Notes: generated by a model from the letters alone, not told the origin. DNA of 64,000 nt from Sagittula stellata E-37 (GCF_039724765.1 NZ_CP155729.1:992001-1056000), one strand, 5' to 3'; positions 1 through 9,982 are shown, counted from the stretch's first letter. Numbers and translations: made by a program.

Positions 1-963
1 AACCAGGCCCACGCCGAGGCCGCCGCCGTCATCAAGGGCATGGAAGGCGTCACCGTCATCGAAGAGGAAAACGTCGCCGAGACGCAGGACGTGCAACAGA
101 CCATGGAGTCGATGATCAACTTCGACGGGGCGACGCTGCTGTTTCCGACGTCCTTCGGTTACTTCAACCCGCACATCCTGACCGTGGCGCCGAACTACCC
201 GGACGTGCGGTTCGAGCACTGCGGCGGCCTCTGGTCCGAGGGGATGCCGGAGAACACCGGCTCCTACTTCGGTTACATCGGAATGGGCCAGTACCTGAAC
301 GGCATCGCGGCGGGCCACGCCACGAAGACCAAGAAGATCGGTTTCGTCGCGGCCAAGCCGATTCCTCAGGTCCTGCTCAACATCAACTCCTTCCTGCTGG
401 GCGCCCGGTCCGTCGATCCGGAGATCACCTGCCAGGTCATCTTCACCGGCGAATGGTCGATGGCCGTGAAGGAGGCAGAGGCGACCAACGCGCTGGCCGA
501 TGCCGGCGCGGATGTCATCACCTGCCACGTCGACGGCCCGAAAGTGGTGATGGAGACAGCCGCCGCGCGCGACTGCTTCATCTGCGGTTACCATGCCAAC
601 CAGTCGGAGCTTGCGCCCGAGAAGTACCTGACCGGGGCCGAGTGGAACTGGGCGACCGTCTACACAGACATGGTGCAGAAGACGATGGCGGGCGAACCCA
701 TTGACAACTTCGTCCGGGGCGGGCTGGCGGAAGGCTTCATCAAGATGTCGCCGCTTGGCCCCGCCGTGTCGGACGCCGCGCGCGCGCAATTCGAGGACAC
801 GCACGCCAAGATCATGTCCGGCGGCTTTGCCGTCATCAACGGTCCGCTTATGGACAACACCGGCAACGAGATCGCCCCCGCGGGCACCTCCTACGAAGAA
901 ACCGACGTGGCGCTGGAATCGATGAACTACCTCGTCGAGGGCGTCATCGGGTCGACCTCGTAA
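1..963 (+). CDS. BMP-family ABC transporter substrate-binding protein (5' partial)
   Basis: Periplasmic binding protein of the basic membrane protein (BMP, PF02608) family, the solute-capturing part of nucleoside/ureide-type ABC importers. The reading frame is open from base 1, so the signal peptide and N-terminal lobe lie outside the window; about 320 codons are visible. The visible part has the alternating alpha/beta pattern of the family, for example FVAAKPIPQVLLNINSFLLG followed by DAGADVITCHVDG. It is followed after one base by the first permease gene, heading an operon with a complete importer and ureide hydrolases. That context (biuret hydrolase-like and allophanate hydrolase genes) suggests a ureide such as biuret as ligand; this is inference, since the family also binds nucleosides. 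Confidence 0.9.
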   Translation, partial: NQAHAEAAAVIKGMEGVTVIEEENVAETQDVQQTMESMINFDGATLLFPTSFGYFNPHILTVAPNYPDVRFEHCGGLWSEGMPENTGSYFGYIGMGQYLNGIAAGHATKTKKIGFVAAKPIPQVLLNINSFLLGARSVDPEITCQVIFTGEWSMAVKEAEATNALADAGADVITCHVDGPKVVMETAAARDCFICGYHANQSELAPEKYLTGAEWNWATVYTDMVQKTMAGEPIDNFVRGGLAEGFIKMSPLGPAVSDAARAQFEDTHAKIMSGGFAVINGPLMDNTGNEIAPAGTSYEETDVALESMNYLVEGVIGSTS

Positions 964-964
964 G

Positions 965-2074
965 ATGTCGGTCGGGGCGGAGATGACCGGCCCGGTCCGC
1001 GACATGCGGGCCTGGCTGGTGCCGCTGGCAGGACGGGTCGAGGGCCTGATACTGCCCGTCGCGGCGCTGCTGACAGGGTTCGCGGTCTTCGGGCTGTTCC
1101 TGCTGCTTCTGGGCAAGAACCCGGTGGAGTTCTACCAGCTCGTCTACAAGGCGGGCTTCGGCACGGCCTTCTCGTGGACGAACACCCTGTCGCGGGCCGC
1201 CCCGCTGCTGTTCGCGGCGCTCTGCGTCGCCATCCCCGCGCGGCTCGGGCTGGTGGTGATCGGCGGGGAAGGGGCCATCGTATTGGGCGGCGTGATGACC
1301 GGCGGCCTCGCGGCTGCGCTGGCCGGGTGGCCCGCGCTCATCGCCATGCCGCTGCTGGCCCTCATGGCCGCCGCAACCGGCGGCGTGTGGATCGGCCTTG
1401 TCGGCGCCCTGCGCCAGTGGCGCGGCGTGAACGAAACCATCGCCTCGCTCCTCATGGCCTACATCGCCATCGCCCTGATGAACCACCTTGTCGAAGGGCC
1501 GCTGCGCGATCCCGCCTCGCTCAACAAGCCTTCCACCGCGCCCCTGGCCGAGACACTCAGGGTCGGCGACCTGCCGGGGTGGAACGTGCACTGGGGGCTC
1601 GCCGTGGGCGTGGTCTGCTGCATCCTGGCCTGGGTGCTGATCGAGCGTACGACGCTGGGCTTTTCGGCCCGGATCGCCGGGGGCAACGTCCGCGCCGCAC
1701 AGGTGCAGGGCCTGCCGGTGGGCAAACTGGTGATCGGCTTCACCGCGCTCGGCGGCGCCTGTGCCGGTCTTGCGGGCTACTTCGAGGTCTCGGCGGTGCA
1801 CGGATCGGCCAATGCCTCGCTGGCGGCGGGCTACGGTTACACCGGCATCCTCGTGGCCTTTCTCGCCCGTCACAACCCGCTGGCCATCATCCCGGTGGCG
1901 CTGCTGCTTGCCGGGTTCGAGGCGTCCTCCGGCCTCGTGCAGCGGCGCATGGATCTGCCCGATGCCACCATGCTCGTGCTGCAGGGCTTCGTCTTCGTGG
2001 CGATCCTCGCATCCGAAACCTTCACCGGCCGCATCAACCTGATCGGATGGCTCACGAAAGGAGACCGGACATGA
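965..2074 (+). CDS. ABC transporter permease, BMP/nucleoside-type importer
   Basis: Inner-membrane permease of the branched-chain-amino-acid/ribose superfamily (PF02653), 369 aa. Many hydrophobic segments are visible (for example residues 24-45 and several between 90 and 350), with the usual conserved region [16 protein letters not shown] that contacts the ATPase. The ATG lies one base after the stop of the binding-protein gene, and the stop overlaps the start of the second permease (ATGA). It should form a heterodimeric channel with the next gene product. Substrate is inferred from the operon only. Confidence 0.92.
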   Translation: MSVGAEMTGPVRDMRAWLVPLAGRVEGLILPVAALLTGFAVFGLFLLLLGKNPVEFYQLVYKAGFGTAFSWTNTLSRAAPLLFAALCVAIPARLGLVVIGGEGAIVLGGVMTGGLAAALAGWPALIAMPLLALMAAATGGVWIGLVGALRQWRGVNETIASLLMAYIAIALMNHLVEGPLRDPASLNKPSTAPLAETLRVGDLPGWNVHWGLAVGVVCCILAWVLIERTTLGFSARIAGGNVRAAQVQGLPVGKLVIGFTALGGACAGLAGYFEVSAVHGSANASLAAGYGYTGILVAFLARHNPLAIIPVALLLAGFEASSGLVQRRMDLPDATMLVLQGFVFVAILASETFTGRINLIGWLTKGDRT

Positions 2075-2994
2075 ATGGCGACATCGGCCTCTGGGCCGTT
2101 CCCCTCGCGATGCTGGGCGGAGCGATCCGCGTGTCGACGCCCTTCCTGTTCGTGTCGCTGGGCGAGGTCATCACCGAGCGGTCGGGCCGCATCAATCTCG
2201 GGCTGGAAGGCACGCTCGTCTTCGGGGCCATGGCGGGCTACGCGCTGGCCTACCTCACCGGCTCTGCCTGGGTGGGGGTGCTGGCTGCGGCGCTGGCTGG
2301 GTCGGTCTTCGGCCTGATCCACGGGCTCCTGTGCTCCCTGCCGAAGGTCAACGACATCGCCATCGGCATCGCACTGATGCTGCTGGGCACCGGGCTCGCG
2401 TTCTTCTTCGGCAAACCCTACATCCAGCCGGTCGCCCCGGATCTGCCCGCGATCGACCTCGGCTGGTGGTCCGACCTGCCGCAGGTGCAGGCCGCGCTGA
2501 AGGTCAACGTGCTGTTCATCGCGGGTGCCGTACTGGCCGTGGCGCTGGCGTGGATGCTGAAGAAAACCCGCATCGGCCTGACGCTCCGCGTGGTGGGCGA
2601 CAGCTCGGACGCGGCCCGCGCCCTGGGCATCAGCCCGTCGAAGGTCCGCATCCTCGCCACCGCCTTCGGTGGCGCGCTGGCGGGCATCGGCGGGGCGTAC
2701 CTGTCGCTCTTCTACCCCGGCTCGTGGAACGAGGGCATCTCGTCGGGGCAGGGCCTGATCGCCGTGGCGCTGGTGATCTTCGCCCGCTGGTCGCCGGTCT
2801 GGTGCTTCTTCGCGGCGCTGCTGTTCGGCGCGGCGGGCGCGCTTGGCCCGGCGCTGCAATCCATCGGCATCACCTCGGGCTACTACCTCTCCTACGCCGC
2901 GCCCTTCGTACTGACGCTGATCGTCCTGATCCTGTCGTCATCGAAATCCGGCGCGCTGACCGGCGCCCCGCGCGAACTGTCCATCACCAAGTAA
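2071..2994 (+). CDS. ABC transporter permease, second subunit
   Basis: Second inner-membrane permease (PF02653), 307 aa, with multiple hydrophobic helices and the coupling segment [20 protein letters not shown] near residues 170-190. The start ATG overlaps the stop of the preceding permease by four bases (ATGA), typical of translational coupling of subunits needed in equal amounts. Longer upstream in-frame reading is noncoding shadow of the first permease. An amidohydrolase gene follows after 14 bases, so the transporter genes are interleaved with catabolic genes. Confidence 0.92.
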   Translation: MNGDIGLWAVPLAMLGGAIRVSTPFLFVSLGEVITERSGRINLGLEGTLVFGAMAGYALAYLTGSAWVGVLAAALAGSVFGLIHGLLCSLPKVNDIAIGIALMLLGTGLAFFFGKPYIQPVAPDLPAIDLGWWSDLPQVQAALKVNVLFIAGAVLAVALAWMLKKTRIGLTLRVVGDSSDAARALGISPSKVRILATAFGGALAGIGGAYLSLFYPGSWNEGISSGQGLIAVALVIFARWSPVWCFFAALLFGAAGALGPALQSIGITSGYYLSYAAPFVLTLIVLILSSSKSGALTGAPRELSITK

Positions 2995-3008
2995 ACGGAG
3001 ACCCACAG

Positions 3009-3713
3009 ATGAACGTCATGACCGAAACGCCCGTGGGCACGACCATCGACTCCGCGCCTTATGCCTGGCCGTGGAACGGCGACCTGCGGCCCGACAACAC
3101 CGCGCTCATCATCATCGACATGCAGACGGATTTCTGCGGGGTGGGCGGCTACGTCGACAGCATGGGATACGACATCTCGCTGACCCGCGCACCCATCCAG
3201 CCGATCCAGTCTGTGCTGAAGGCCTTCCGCGACAAGGGCTACATGGTGATCCACACGCGCGAGGGTCACCGGCCCGACCTGTCGGACCTGCCCGACAACA
3301 AGCGCTGGCGGTCCCGGCAGATCGGCGCGGGCATCGGCGATCCCGGCCCCTGCGGGCGCATCCTGACACGCGGCGAACCGGGGTGGGAGATCATCGGCGA
3401 ACTGACCCCGGAACCGGGAGAGGTCATCGTCGACAAGCCGGGCAAAGGCTGCTTCTGCGCCACCGACCTTGAGATGATCCTGCGGCTGCGCGGCATCGAC
3501 AACATCGTCCTGACCGGCATCACCACGGATGTCTGCGTGCACACGACCATGCGCGAGGCCAACGACCGCGGCTTCGAATGCGTCATGCTGACCGACTGTT
3601 GTGCCGCAACCGATCCGGCGAACCACGCCGCCGCGATCCACATGATCCACATGCAGGGCGGCGTCTTTGGCGCCACCGCGACCTCCGACGCGCTGTTGAA
3701 GGTGCTGCCATGA
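3009..3713 (+). CDS. biuH: biuret amidohydrolase-like cysteine hydrolase
   Basis: Isochorismatase-superfamily cysteine hydrolase, 234 aa. It would convert biuret to allophanate plus ammonia in the cytoplasm. The expected triad is visible: Asp37 in IIIDMQTDF, Lys143 in DKPGKGCF and nucleophile Cys176 in [11 protein letters not shown]. From memory of the characterised Rhizobium BiuH, the region [16 protein letters not shown] and the segment [10 protein letters not shown] are close matches; this could not be tested by alignment here. A ribosome-binding GGAG precedes the ATG. The gene sits inside the importer operon, and allophanate hydrolase, the next step, is encoded at the operon end. A related N-carbamoyl amidase activity remains possible. 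Confidence 0.8.
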   Translation: MNVMTETPVGTTIDSAPYAWPWNGDLRPDNTALIIIDMQTDFCGVGGYVDSMGYDISLTRAPIQPIQSVLKAFRDKGYMVIHTREGHRPDLSDLPDNKRWRSRQIGAGIGDPGPCGRILTRGEPGWEIIGELTPEPGEVIVDKPGKGCFCATDLEMILRLRGIDNIVLTGITTDVCVHTTMREANDRGFECVMLTDCCAATDPANHAAAIHMIHMQGGVFGATATSDALLKVLP

Positions 3714-5272
3714 AGATGTCGTCGCTCGACCGGATCCCCACCGCCCCCATCGCCAAACCGCAGGGCACCGGCGCCATCGGGATCGAGACGGTCGGCATGA
3801 CCATGCGCTTCGGCAATTTCACGGCGCTCGACAATGTGTCGATCCGTGTGAAGCCGGGCAGCTTCCACGCGCTGCTGGGCGAAAACGGCGCGGGCAAGTC
3901 GACCCTCGTCAAATGCATCATGGGGTTCTACCACGCCACCTCCGGCAACCTTCTGATCGACGGTTTCGACGGCGATGTGGCCGATCCGAAGGACGCCCAC
4001 GCCAAGGGGCTGGGCATGGTCTACCAGCACTTCACGCTGGTTCCGGCGCTGACAGTGGCGGAAAACCTCGTCATCAGCCGGGCCGACGTGCCCGCGGTCA
4101 TCGACTGGCAAAAGGAGATGCGCGACTTGTCTGCCTTCATGGATGCGATGCCGTTCCGCGTTCCCCTTGCGGAACCCGTGCATCGTCTTGCGGCGGGCGA
4201 GAAGCAGAAGCTGGAAATCCTCAAGCAACTGTATCTCGGCCGCCGCTTCCTGATCCTGGACGAGCCCACCTCCGTCCTGACGCCCGACGAGGCGGACGAG
4301 GTGCTGGGCCATGTCCGCAAGCTGTGCGAGGCCGGGACGCTCTCGGTCCTGATGATCTCGCACAAGTTCCGCGAGGTGACCGCCTTTGCCGACGAAGTCT
4401 CTGTCCTCAGGCGTGGCAAATATACCGGCGGCGGCATAGTGAAGGACCTCAGCCACGCCGACATGGCCGCGATGATGATGGGCGACGCAAAGCCTGCCGA
4501 CGCCGCCCCGCGCGCGAAAACCAGTGGCGAGACGGTTCTGGCGCTCGACGGCATCCGCGCGACCGACCGCTCCGGCCTGGGGCAGATCGCCATCGACGGG
4601 CTGAAGGTCCGCGCGGGCGAAGTCGTCGGCATCGCGGGCATCTCCGGCAACGGCCAGATGGAGCTCATGGAAATCCTCACCGGCCAGCGCACACCCTCGG
4701 CGGGCACGATGACGGTGCACGGCGTCCCCTACGGCGCCACCCGGGCCGAAGAACGCCGCCTGAAGGTCCGCTACCTGCCCGAAGAGCCGCTGCAGAACGC
4801 CTGCGCGCCGCGCATGACAGTGGCCGAGAACATCGGTTTCCGGTCGTTCGAGACGGGCCGCGACAGGCCGCGCTTCTGGCTTGCCCCGCGCGCCATGAAG
4901 CAGAAGGCCGACCGTCTCGTGGCTGAGTACAAGGTCAAGTGCGCCTCCATCGAAAGCCCCATCGCGGCGCTTTCGGGCGGCAACGTGCAGCGTGCCGTGC
5001 TGGCCCGCGAACTGGACGGAGACGTGGACCTGCTGGTGATCTCCAACCCCTGTTTCGGGCTGGACTTCACCGCCGTGGCCGAGATCCGGTCGCGCATCAT
5101 GACCGCCCGCAACGGTGGGGCGGCGGTGCTTCTGATGAGCGAAGACCTCGACGAGATCCTCGAACTGGCCGACCGCGTGCTGGTCATGTCCGAGGGCGCG
5201 CTGGTCTACGAATGCACCGCCGCCGAAGCGGACGTGCCCACCATCGGTCATCACATGGGAGGTCACGCATGA
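3710..5272 (+). CDS. ABC transporter ATP-binding protein with two ABC cassettes
   Basis: Cytoplasmic ATPase, 520 aa, of the double-cassette type that drives BMP/ribose-type importers. The first cassette has Walker [10 protein letters not shown] near residue 60 and Walker B LILDEPT near residue 180. The second (from about residue 275) starts with [14 protein letters not shown], is degenerate at Walker A, keeps [16 protein letters not shown], and has ISNPCFGLD in place of a canonical Walker B. Such asymmetry is normal in this family. The ATG overlaps the stop of the biuH-like gene (ATGA), and its stop overlaps the next hydrolase gene the same way, so transport and hydrolysis genes are translationally coupled. 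Confidence 0.92.
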   Translation: MKMSSLDRIPTAPIAKPQGTGAIGIETVGMTMRFGNFTALDNVSIRVKPGSFHALLGENGAGKSTLVKCIMGFYHATSGNLLIDGFDGDVADPKDAHAKGLGMVYQHFTLVPALTVAENLVISRADVPAVIDWQKEMRDLSAFMDAMPFRVPLAEPVHRLAAGEKQKLEILKQLYLGRRFLILDEPTSVLTPDEADEVLGHVRKLCEAGTLSVLMISHKFREVTAFADEVSVLRRGKYTGGGIVKDLSHADMAAMMMGDAKPADAAPRAKTSGETVLALDGIRATDRSGLGQIAIDGLKVRAGEVVGIAGISGNGQMELMEILTGQRTPSAGTMTVHGVPYGATRAEERRLKVRYLPEEPLQNACAPRMTVAENIGFRSFETGRDRPRFWLAPRAMKQKADRLVAEYKVKCASIESPIAALSGGNVQRAVLARELDGDVDLLVISNPCFGLDFTAVAEIRSRIMTARNGGAAVLLMSEDLDEILELADRVLVMSEGALVYECTAAEADVPTIGHHMGGHA

Positions 5273-5940
5273 GGATCGCCGCACAGCCCTTTCCGCTGGA
5301 CCTCGACCCCGCGACCGCCGCGCTGATCGTGATCGACATGCAGCGCGACTTCATCGAACCGGGTGGGTTCGGCGCCTCGCTGGGCAACGACGTGACCCGG
5401 CTTCAAGCCATCGTGCCCGCGACCGCCCGGCTGATCGACGGGTGCCGCAAGGCCGGCATCCCGGTGATCCACACCCGTGAATGCCACAAGCCCGATCTGT
5501 CGGACTGCCCGCCCGCCAAGCGTCTGCGCGGGGCGCCTTCGCTCCGGATCGGGGACGCGGGGCCGATGGGCCGCGTCCTCATCGCCGGAGAGCCGGGGGC
5601 CGAGATCGTCCCGGACCTCGCGCCGATCCCCGGCGAGAAGGTCATCGACAAACCGGGGAAGGGGGCTTTCTACGCCACCGACCTCGGACCCTACCTCGCC
5701 TGTCTCGGAACGAAGACCCTGATCTTCGCCGGTGTCACGACGGAGGTCTGTGTCCAGACCACCATGCGCGAGGCCAACGACCGTGGTTTCGACGGCCTGC
5801 TGGCCGAGGACGCAACCGAAAGCTACTTCCCCGAATTCAAGCAGGCCGCGCTGCAGATGATCCGCGCGCAGGGCGCCATTGTCGGCTGGACGGCACCGGT
5901 GGCCACGATCCTCACGGCGCTGGACATGGCCGATGCCTGA
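5269..5940 (+). CDS. second isochorismatase-family cysteine hydrolase (possible triuret or ureide hydrolase)
   Basis: Cysteine hydrolase of 223 aa, related to but clearly distinct from the biuH-like protein. The triad is Asp23 (VIDMQRDF), Lys128 (DKPGKGAF) and Cys161 ([10 protein letters not shown]). It shares [14 protein letters not shown] with the biuret hydrolase group but lacks the N-terminal 14 residues and the long [10 protein letters not shown] segment. Triuret hydrolases and ureidoacrylate-type amidases belong to this family. With biuH and allophanate hydrolase in the same operon, hydrolysis of triuret or another biuret precursor is the most economical guess, but substrate cannot be read from sequence. 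ATGA overlap with the ATPase gene. Confidence 0.85.
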   Translation: MRIAAQPFPLDLDPATAALIVIDMQRDFIEPGGFGASLGNDVTRLQAIVPATARLIDGCRKAGIPVIHTRECHKPDLSDCPPAKRLRGAPSLRIGDAGPMGRVLIAGEPGAEIVPDLAPIPGEKVIDKPGKGAFYATDLGPYLACLGTKTLIFAGVTTEVCVQTTMREANDRGFDGLLAEDATESYFPEFKQAALQMIRAQGAIVGWTAPVATILTALDMADA

Positions 5941-6274
5941 GACACTGTCCATTGCGGCCCTCACCGCTGGAAGCTGGCGCACCATGACCTTCGCCCCGTT
6001 CCGCGACGGGATCGAGATGTGCACCATCGCCGAAGGCTCTCCCCAGGTCGCGCTCCTGCGCTACGAGCCCGGTGCCGCCGCGCCCCGCCACAGGCACAGC
6101 GGCATGGAAACCGTGCTGGTTCTGGACGGCAGCCAGAGCGACGAGAACGGGCACTACCCCACGGGCAGCCTCGTGCTGAACCCCGAAGGCAGCGTGCATA
6201 CCGTGCGCTCGGACGAAGGCTGCGTCGTGCTGATCCAGTGGACGAAGCCGGTGGAATTTCTGGAAGGTGACTGA
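5933..6274 (+). CDS. small cupin-domain protein
   Basis: Single-domain cupin of 113 aa. The metal-binding motif is visible as [20 protein letters not shown] (two His plus Glu) and a second half around PEGSVHTV with a further His. It resembles the ChrR-type cupins used as small metal-binding or sensor domains. The chosen ATG overlaps the end of the preceding hydrolase gene by 8 bases, and the next gene begins 3 bases after its stop, so it is certainly part of the ureide operon. Its role there is unknown: it may be a metal-dependent accessory enzyme, a stabilising partner or a ligand sensor. Confidence 0.8.
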   Translation: MPETLSIAALTAGSWRTMTFAPFRDGIEMCTIAEGSPQVALLRYEPGAAAPRHRHSGMETVLVLDGSQSDENGHYPTGSLVLNPEGSVHTVRSDEGCVVLIQWTKPVEFLEGD

Positions 6275-6277
6275 CCT

Positions 6278-8092
6278 ATGAACGTGATGACGCATCAGGC
6301 GCCCGACCTGCGGATCGGCGCGCTGCACGACCTCTATGCCGCGGGCACCACGCCCGACACGGTGATCGCCGCCGTCTATGCCCGGATCGCCGAGGTCGGC
6401 GACCCCGGCATCTTCATCGCGCTGCGCGACCGGGCCGAGGTCGTGGCAGAAGCCATGGCCCTGCCGCCCTTCGACCCGGAGGCCTATCCGCTTTGGGGGG
6501 TGCCCTTCGCCGTGAAGGACAACATCGACGTCGAGGGCCTGCCCACCACAGCCGCCTGTCCCGCCTTCGCCTACGAACCCGCCGAGGACGCCTTTGTCGT
6601 CGCCCGCCTGCGTGCCGCCGGGGCGCTGGTGATCGGCAAGACCAACCTCGACCAGTTCGCCACGGGCCTCGTCGGGATGCGCTCTCCCTACGCCGTGCCG
6701 TTCAATGCCGTCGATCCGGAGATCGTCCCGGGCGGCTCCTCCTCCGGGTCTGCCGTGGCCGTGGCGCAGGGCATCGTCAGCTTCGCGCTGGGCACCGACA
6801 CCGCCGGATCGGGGCGGGTGCCTGCCGCGCTCAACAACATCGTCGGATTCAAACCCTCGCTCGGGCTGCTCAGCGCCACCGGCATGGTGCCCGCCTGCCG
6901 GACGCTCGACACGATCTCCATCTTCTCGGCAGGGGTGGCGGACGGCTGGCGGGCGTTGCAGGTTGCCGCCGGCTACGATGCCGCCGACGCCTATTCCCGC
7001 GACCTGCCCGCGCCCGCGCTCGACACGCGCGAGACACTGACCGTTGCGATCCCGGACGCGGCCTCGGCAAAGTTCTTCGACGACACCCTGCAGGCAGAAG
7101 CCTTCGCCGCTGCCACCGCGCGGCTGATGGACATGGGCGTGACTGTCGAGGAAATCGACCTGACGCCGTTCTACGACGTGGCGCAGATGTTGTACTCGGG
7201 CGCATGGGTGGCCGAACGCAAGGCCGCGATGGAAGACATCATGGCGGTCGAACCCGACGTTGTGCACCCGGTCACACGGGCCATCGTTTCGGCTGCCGAC
7301 CGGCTCACCGCCGTTGACGCCTTTCGGGGGTTCTACCGCCTCGCCGACCTGCGTCGCGCGGTCCAGCCGGTGCTCGAACGCTACGACATGCTGATCGTGC
7401 CCACCGTGCCGACCTTCTACACCCGCGCCGATCTGGAGGCCGACCCGGTCGAGCCCAACTCCCGTTTCGGCACCTACACCAACTTCGTCAACCTCTTGGA
7501 CATGTGCGGCCTTGCCGTGCCCACCAGGCCGCGCAGCGACGGGCGTCCCGGCAGCCTCACCCTGCTGGCCGCTTCGGGCAGGGACGGGCTTCTGGCGGCG
7601 CTGGCCGCCCGGATCGAGACGGATGCCGCTGTCACGCCCGGCAACGGTCTTGCCATCCCCATGCCCTTGCCGCTTCCGACGTGCGCCCGGAACGAAACCG
7701 TGATTGCGGCCGTGGGGGCGCATATGTCCGGCCTACCGCTCAATGGCGAGCTGACCCGCCTCGGCGCCCGCTGCCTCGGCCCCGCCCGGACCAGCGCGGA
7801 CTACCGTCTGTTCCAGCTGCCCGGGCGCGGTGTGCCGAAGCCGGGCCTCCTGTGGGTGAACCGTGGCGGCAAGGCGATCGAGATCGAGCTCTGGGCTGTG
7901 CCCACCGCCGCTGTCGGCGCCTTCATGGCCGGTATCCCTTCTCCCCTGTCCATCGGCACGCTGACGCTGGAGGACGAACAAACCTGCAAGGGTTTCCTGG
8001 TCGAGGCGGCGGCGGTCGAGGGCGCAGAGGACATCACCGCGTTCGGCGGCTGGCGGGCCTTCCTTCACTCCCTCACGCCCACCCCAGCCTGA
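6278..8092 (+). CDS. atzF: allophanate hydrolase
   Basis: Amidase-signature enzyme of 604 aa converting allophanate to ammonia and carbon dioxide, the last step after biuret hydrolysis. The Ser-Ser-Lys triad is visible: Lys80 in PFAVKDNIDV, a Ser in PGGSSSGS (154-156) and nucleophile Ser178 in GTDTAGSGR. The amidase domain spans about 1-430, and a C-terminal domain of about 160 residues follows, as in stand-alone AtzF/TrzF proteins rather than in urea amidolyase fusions. It is the last gene of the operon, followed immediately by a strong hairpin. No biotin-carboxylase urea carboxylase gene lies nearby, which supports a biuret rather than urea carboxylation route. Confidence 0.93.
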   Translation: MNVMTHQAPDLRIGALHDLYAAGTTPDTVIAAVYARIAEVGDPGIFIALRDRAEVVAEAMALPPFDPEAYPLWGVPFAVKDNIDVEGLPTTAACPAFAYEPAEDAFVVARLRAAGALVIGKTNLDQFATGLVGMRSPYAVPFNAVDPEIVPGGSSSGSAVAVAQGIVSFALGTDTAGSGRVPAALNNIVGFKPSLGLLSATGMVPACRTLDTISIFSAGVADGWRALQVAAGYDAADAYSRDLPAPALDTRETLTVAIPDAASAKFFDDTLQAEAFAAATARLMDMGVTVEEIDLTPFYDVAQMLYSGAWVAERKAAMEDIMAVEPDVVHPVTRAIVSAADRLTAVDAFRGFYRLADLRRAVQPVLERYDMLIVPTVPTFYTRADLEADPVEPNSRFGTYTNFVNLLDMCGLAVPTRPRSDGRPGSLTLLAASGRDGLLAALAARIETDAAVTPGNGLAIPMPLPLPTCARNETVIAAVGAHMSGLPLNGELTRLGARCLGPARTSADYRLFQLPGRGVPKPGLLWVNRGGKAIEIELWAVPTAAVGAFMAGIPSPLSIGTLTLEDEQTCKGFLVEAAAVEGAEDITAFGGWRAFLHSLTPTPA

Positions 8093-8098
8093 GTGCGG

Positions 8099-8127
8099 AA
8101 AGGCGCGCCTGTCCCGGGCGCGCCTTT
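8099..8127 (+). terminator. terminator hairpin of the ureide operon
   Basis: A perfect 11-bp stem (8099-8109 with 8117-8127, arm AAAGGCGCGCC) closes a 7-base loop a few bases after the allophanate hydrolase stop. The 3' arm ends in TTT. This is the expected position for an intrinsic terminator of the plus-strand operon. Confidence 0.75.
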
Positions 8128-8169
8128 GGAGACCGACGTGGCCTGTGTCGCCGCGTGTCCCGGCCCACG

Positions 8170-8196
8170 AAAAAGGCGCCCTCCGGGGGCGCCTTT
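8170..8196 (-). terminator. terminator of the acyl-CoA dehydrogenase gene
   Basis: A 10-bp perfect stem (8172-8181 with 8187-8196) with a 5-base loop. Read on the minus strand it is followed by five Ts (8174-8170). It lies 20 bases beyond the stop of the minus-strand dehydrogenase gene, back to back with the terminator of the plus-strand operon. Confidence 0.75.
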
Positions 8197-8215
8197 CCCG
8201 TCCATGATGACAATG

Positions 8216-9901
8216 TCAGCCCAGCAAACGCCGCGCGATGACCTGCGCCTGAATTTCCGCCGCGCCCTCGAAGATGTTGAGGATGCGGGCGTCGCACAGG
8301 ATGCGCGACACGGTGTATTCCAGCGCGAAACCGTTCCCGCCGTGGATCTGCAGCGCGTTGTCCGCTGCGGCCCAGGCGACACGCGCGCCCAGCAGCTTCG
8401 CCATCCCGGCCTCAAGGTCGCAGCGCCGGCCCTCGTCTTTCTCCCGCGCCGAGAAATACGTCAGTTGCCGTGCGATCATCACCTCGACCGCCATCATCGC
8501 CAACTTGCCCGACACGCGCGGGAACTTGATCAGCGCCTTGCCGAACTGCTTGCGGTCCAGCGCGTAGCGCATGCCCACGTCCAGCGCCGCTTGCGCCACG
8601 CCGATGGCCCGCGCCGCCGTCTGGATGCGCGCCGATTCGAACGTCTCCATCAGCTGCTTGAAGCCGTTGCCCTCGACGCCGCCCAGCAGGTTCTCGCCCT
8701 TGACCTTGAAGTTGTCGAAGCCCAGCTCGTACTCTTTCATGCCCCGGTAACCCAGCACCTCGATCTCGCCGCCGGTCATGCCCTCGGTGGGGAAGGGTGC
8801 CTCGTCGGTGCCCGGCGTCTTTTCGGCGATGAACATCGACAGACCCTTGTAGTTGTCCGTCGACGGATCTGTGCGCGCCAGTAGCGTCATGATGTGGGTC
8901 CGGGCGGCGTGGGTGATCCACGTCTTGTTGCCGGTGACCCGGTAGTCGCCGTTCTCGTCCTTCACCGCCCGCGTCCGGAGCGATCCGAGGTCGGACCCGG
9001 TGTTCGGCTCGGTGAAGACGGCGGTGGGCAGCACTTCGCCCGAGGCGAGCTTTGGCAGCCACTTCGCCTTCTGCTCCTCCGTGCCGCCCGCGATGATCAA
9101 CTCTGCGGCGATCTCGGACCGGGTGCCGAGCGAGCCGACGCCGATATACCCGCGCGACAGCTCCTCCGACACCACGCACATCGACGCCTTGGACAGGCCG
9201 AAGCCGCCGTGCTCTTCGGGGATGGTCAGGCCGAAGACGCCCATCTCCGACAGTTCCTCGATGACCTCCATCGGGATCAGCTCGTCCTTCAGGTGCCATT
9301 CGTGGGCAAAGGGCTCCACCTTGTCGACGGCGTACCGGCGGAACTGCTCGCGGATCATCTCCAGCTCTTCGTCGAGACCGCTGCGGCCGACCGTGATTTC
9401 GGCCGAGCGTTCCTCCATCAGTTCCACCAACCGGGTCCGCGCGGCCTGGCTGTTGGCATTCAGCGTCAAAGTGACGATGGCCTCGCTGGCCAGCGGCGCG
9501 GCTTCGGCGGGGGTCACGCCCAGGTTGGCAAGGCGCACCATCTCGCCCTGGTTCATCTGGATGCCGCCCATGATCTGCGCGAGGTACTCGCCAAAGGCGA
9601 TCTGGTGCAGCAGTTGCTCGACCTCTCCGAAGGTCCCTTCGGCTGTCAGCTTCTCTGCCCAGCCCTGCATCTGGCGCAGCGACTCGAGGTAGGTGGCGAA
9701 CCACGCGAGGCCGTGTGCAGCGGTCTGGTTGTCCTCCACCGCGCGGGCCGATACGCGACCGTCCACGCTGACCAATTCGCGCACGCGCGCGCGTGCGGCC
9801 TCGAACACCTGTTCCACCGGGGCTACCGCCGCGCCGGTCAGGCTCAGAAGGTCGGGCAGGATCACGCGGCCCTGGCCCAGGTCTTGTCCATCATGCGCCA
9901 T
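8216..9901 (-). CDS. mcd: acyl-CoA dehydrogenase, probable (2S)-methylsuccinyl-CoA dehydrogenase
   Basis: FAD-dependent acyl-CoA dehydrogenase of 561 aa, with an N-terminal extension of about 150 residues before the usual dehydrogenase fold. Visible family features are TAVFTEPNTGSDLGSLRTRA (FAD/substrate region), HGGNGFALEYTVSRI and the catalytic-base motif IFEGAAEIQ with Glu545. The long extension and overall sequence match what I recall of Mcd of the ethylmalonyl-CoA pathway, which oxidises methylsuccinyl-CoA to mesaconyl-CoA. mcl1 of the same pathway lies 17 kb away. The ATG at 9901 was chosen because AAGGAG precedes it by 7 bases; upstream in-frame sequence is noncoding in character. Another branched acyl-CoA substrate is not excluded. 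Confidence 0.8.
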   Translation of the reverse strand: MAHDGQDLGQGRVILPDLLSLTGAAVAPVEQVFEAARARVRELVSVDGRVSARAVEDNQTAAHGLAWFATYLESLRQMQGWAEKLTAEGTFGEVEQLLHQIAFGEYLAQIMGGIQMNQGEMVRLANLGVTPAEAAPLASEAIVTLTLNANSQAARTRLVELMEERSAEITVGRSGLDEELEMIREQFRRYAVDKVEPFAHEWHLKDELIPMEVIEELSEMGVFGLTIPEEHGGFGLSKASMCVVSEELSRGYIGVGSLGTRSEIAAELIIAGGTEEQKAKWLPKLASGEVLPTAVFTEPNTGSDLGSLRTRAVKDENGDYRVTGNKTWITHAARTHIMTLLARTDPSTDNYKGLSMFIAEKTPGTDEAPFPTEGMTGGEIEVLGYRGMKEYELGFDNFKVKGENLLGGVEGNGFKQLMETFESARIQTAARAIGVAQAALDVGMRYALDRKQFGKALIKFPRVSGKLAMMAVEVMIARQLTYFSAREKDEGRRCDLEAGMAKLLGARVAWAAADNALQIHGGNGFALEYTVSRILCDARILNIFEGAAEIQAQVIARRLLG

Positions 9902-9982
9902 TTCTCGTCTCCTTGTCGTCGTTTTCGGTCGCCGGACGCGACGTGTTCGGGTTGTGAATTCGATTGCGACGGTCCTAAACAG

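Noticed and set aside
1174..2070. Long plus-strand frame that runs into the second permease
   Set aside because: The part before 2071 is out of frame with the first permease and has no protein-like character; the second permease starts at the ATGA overlap.
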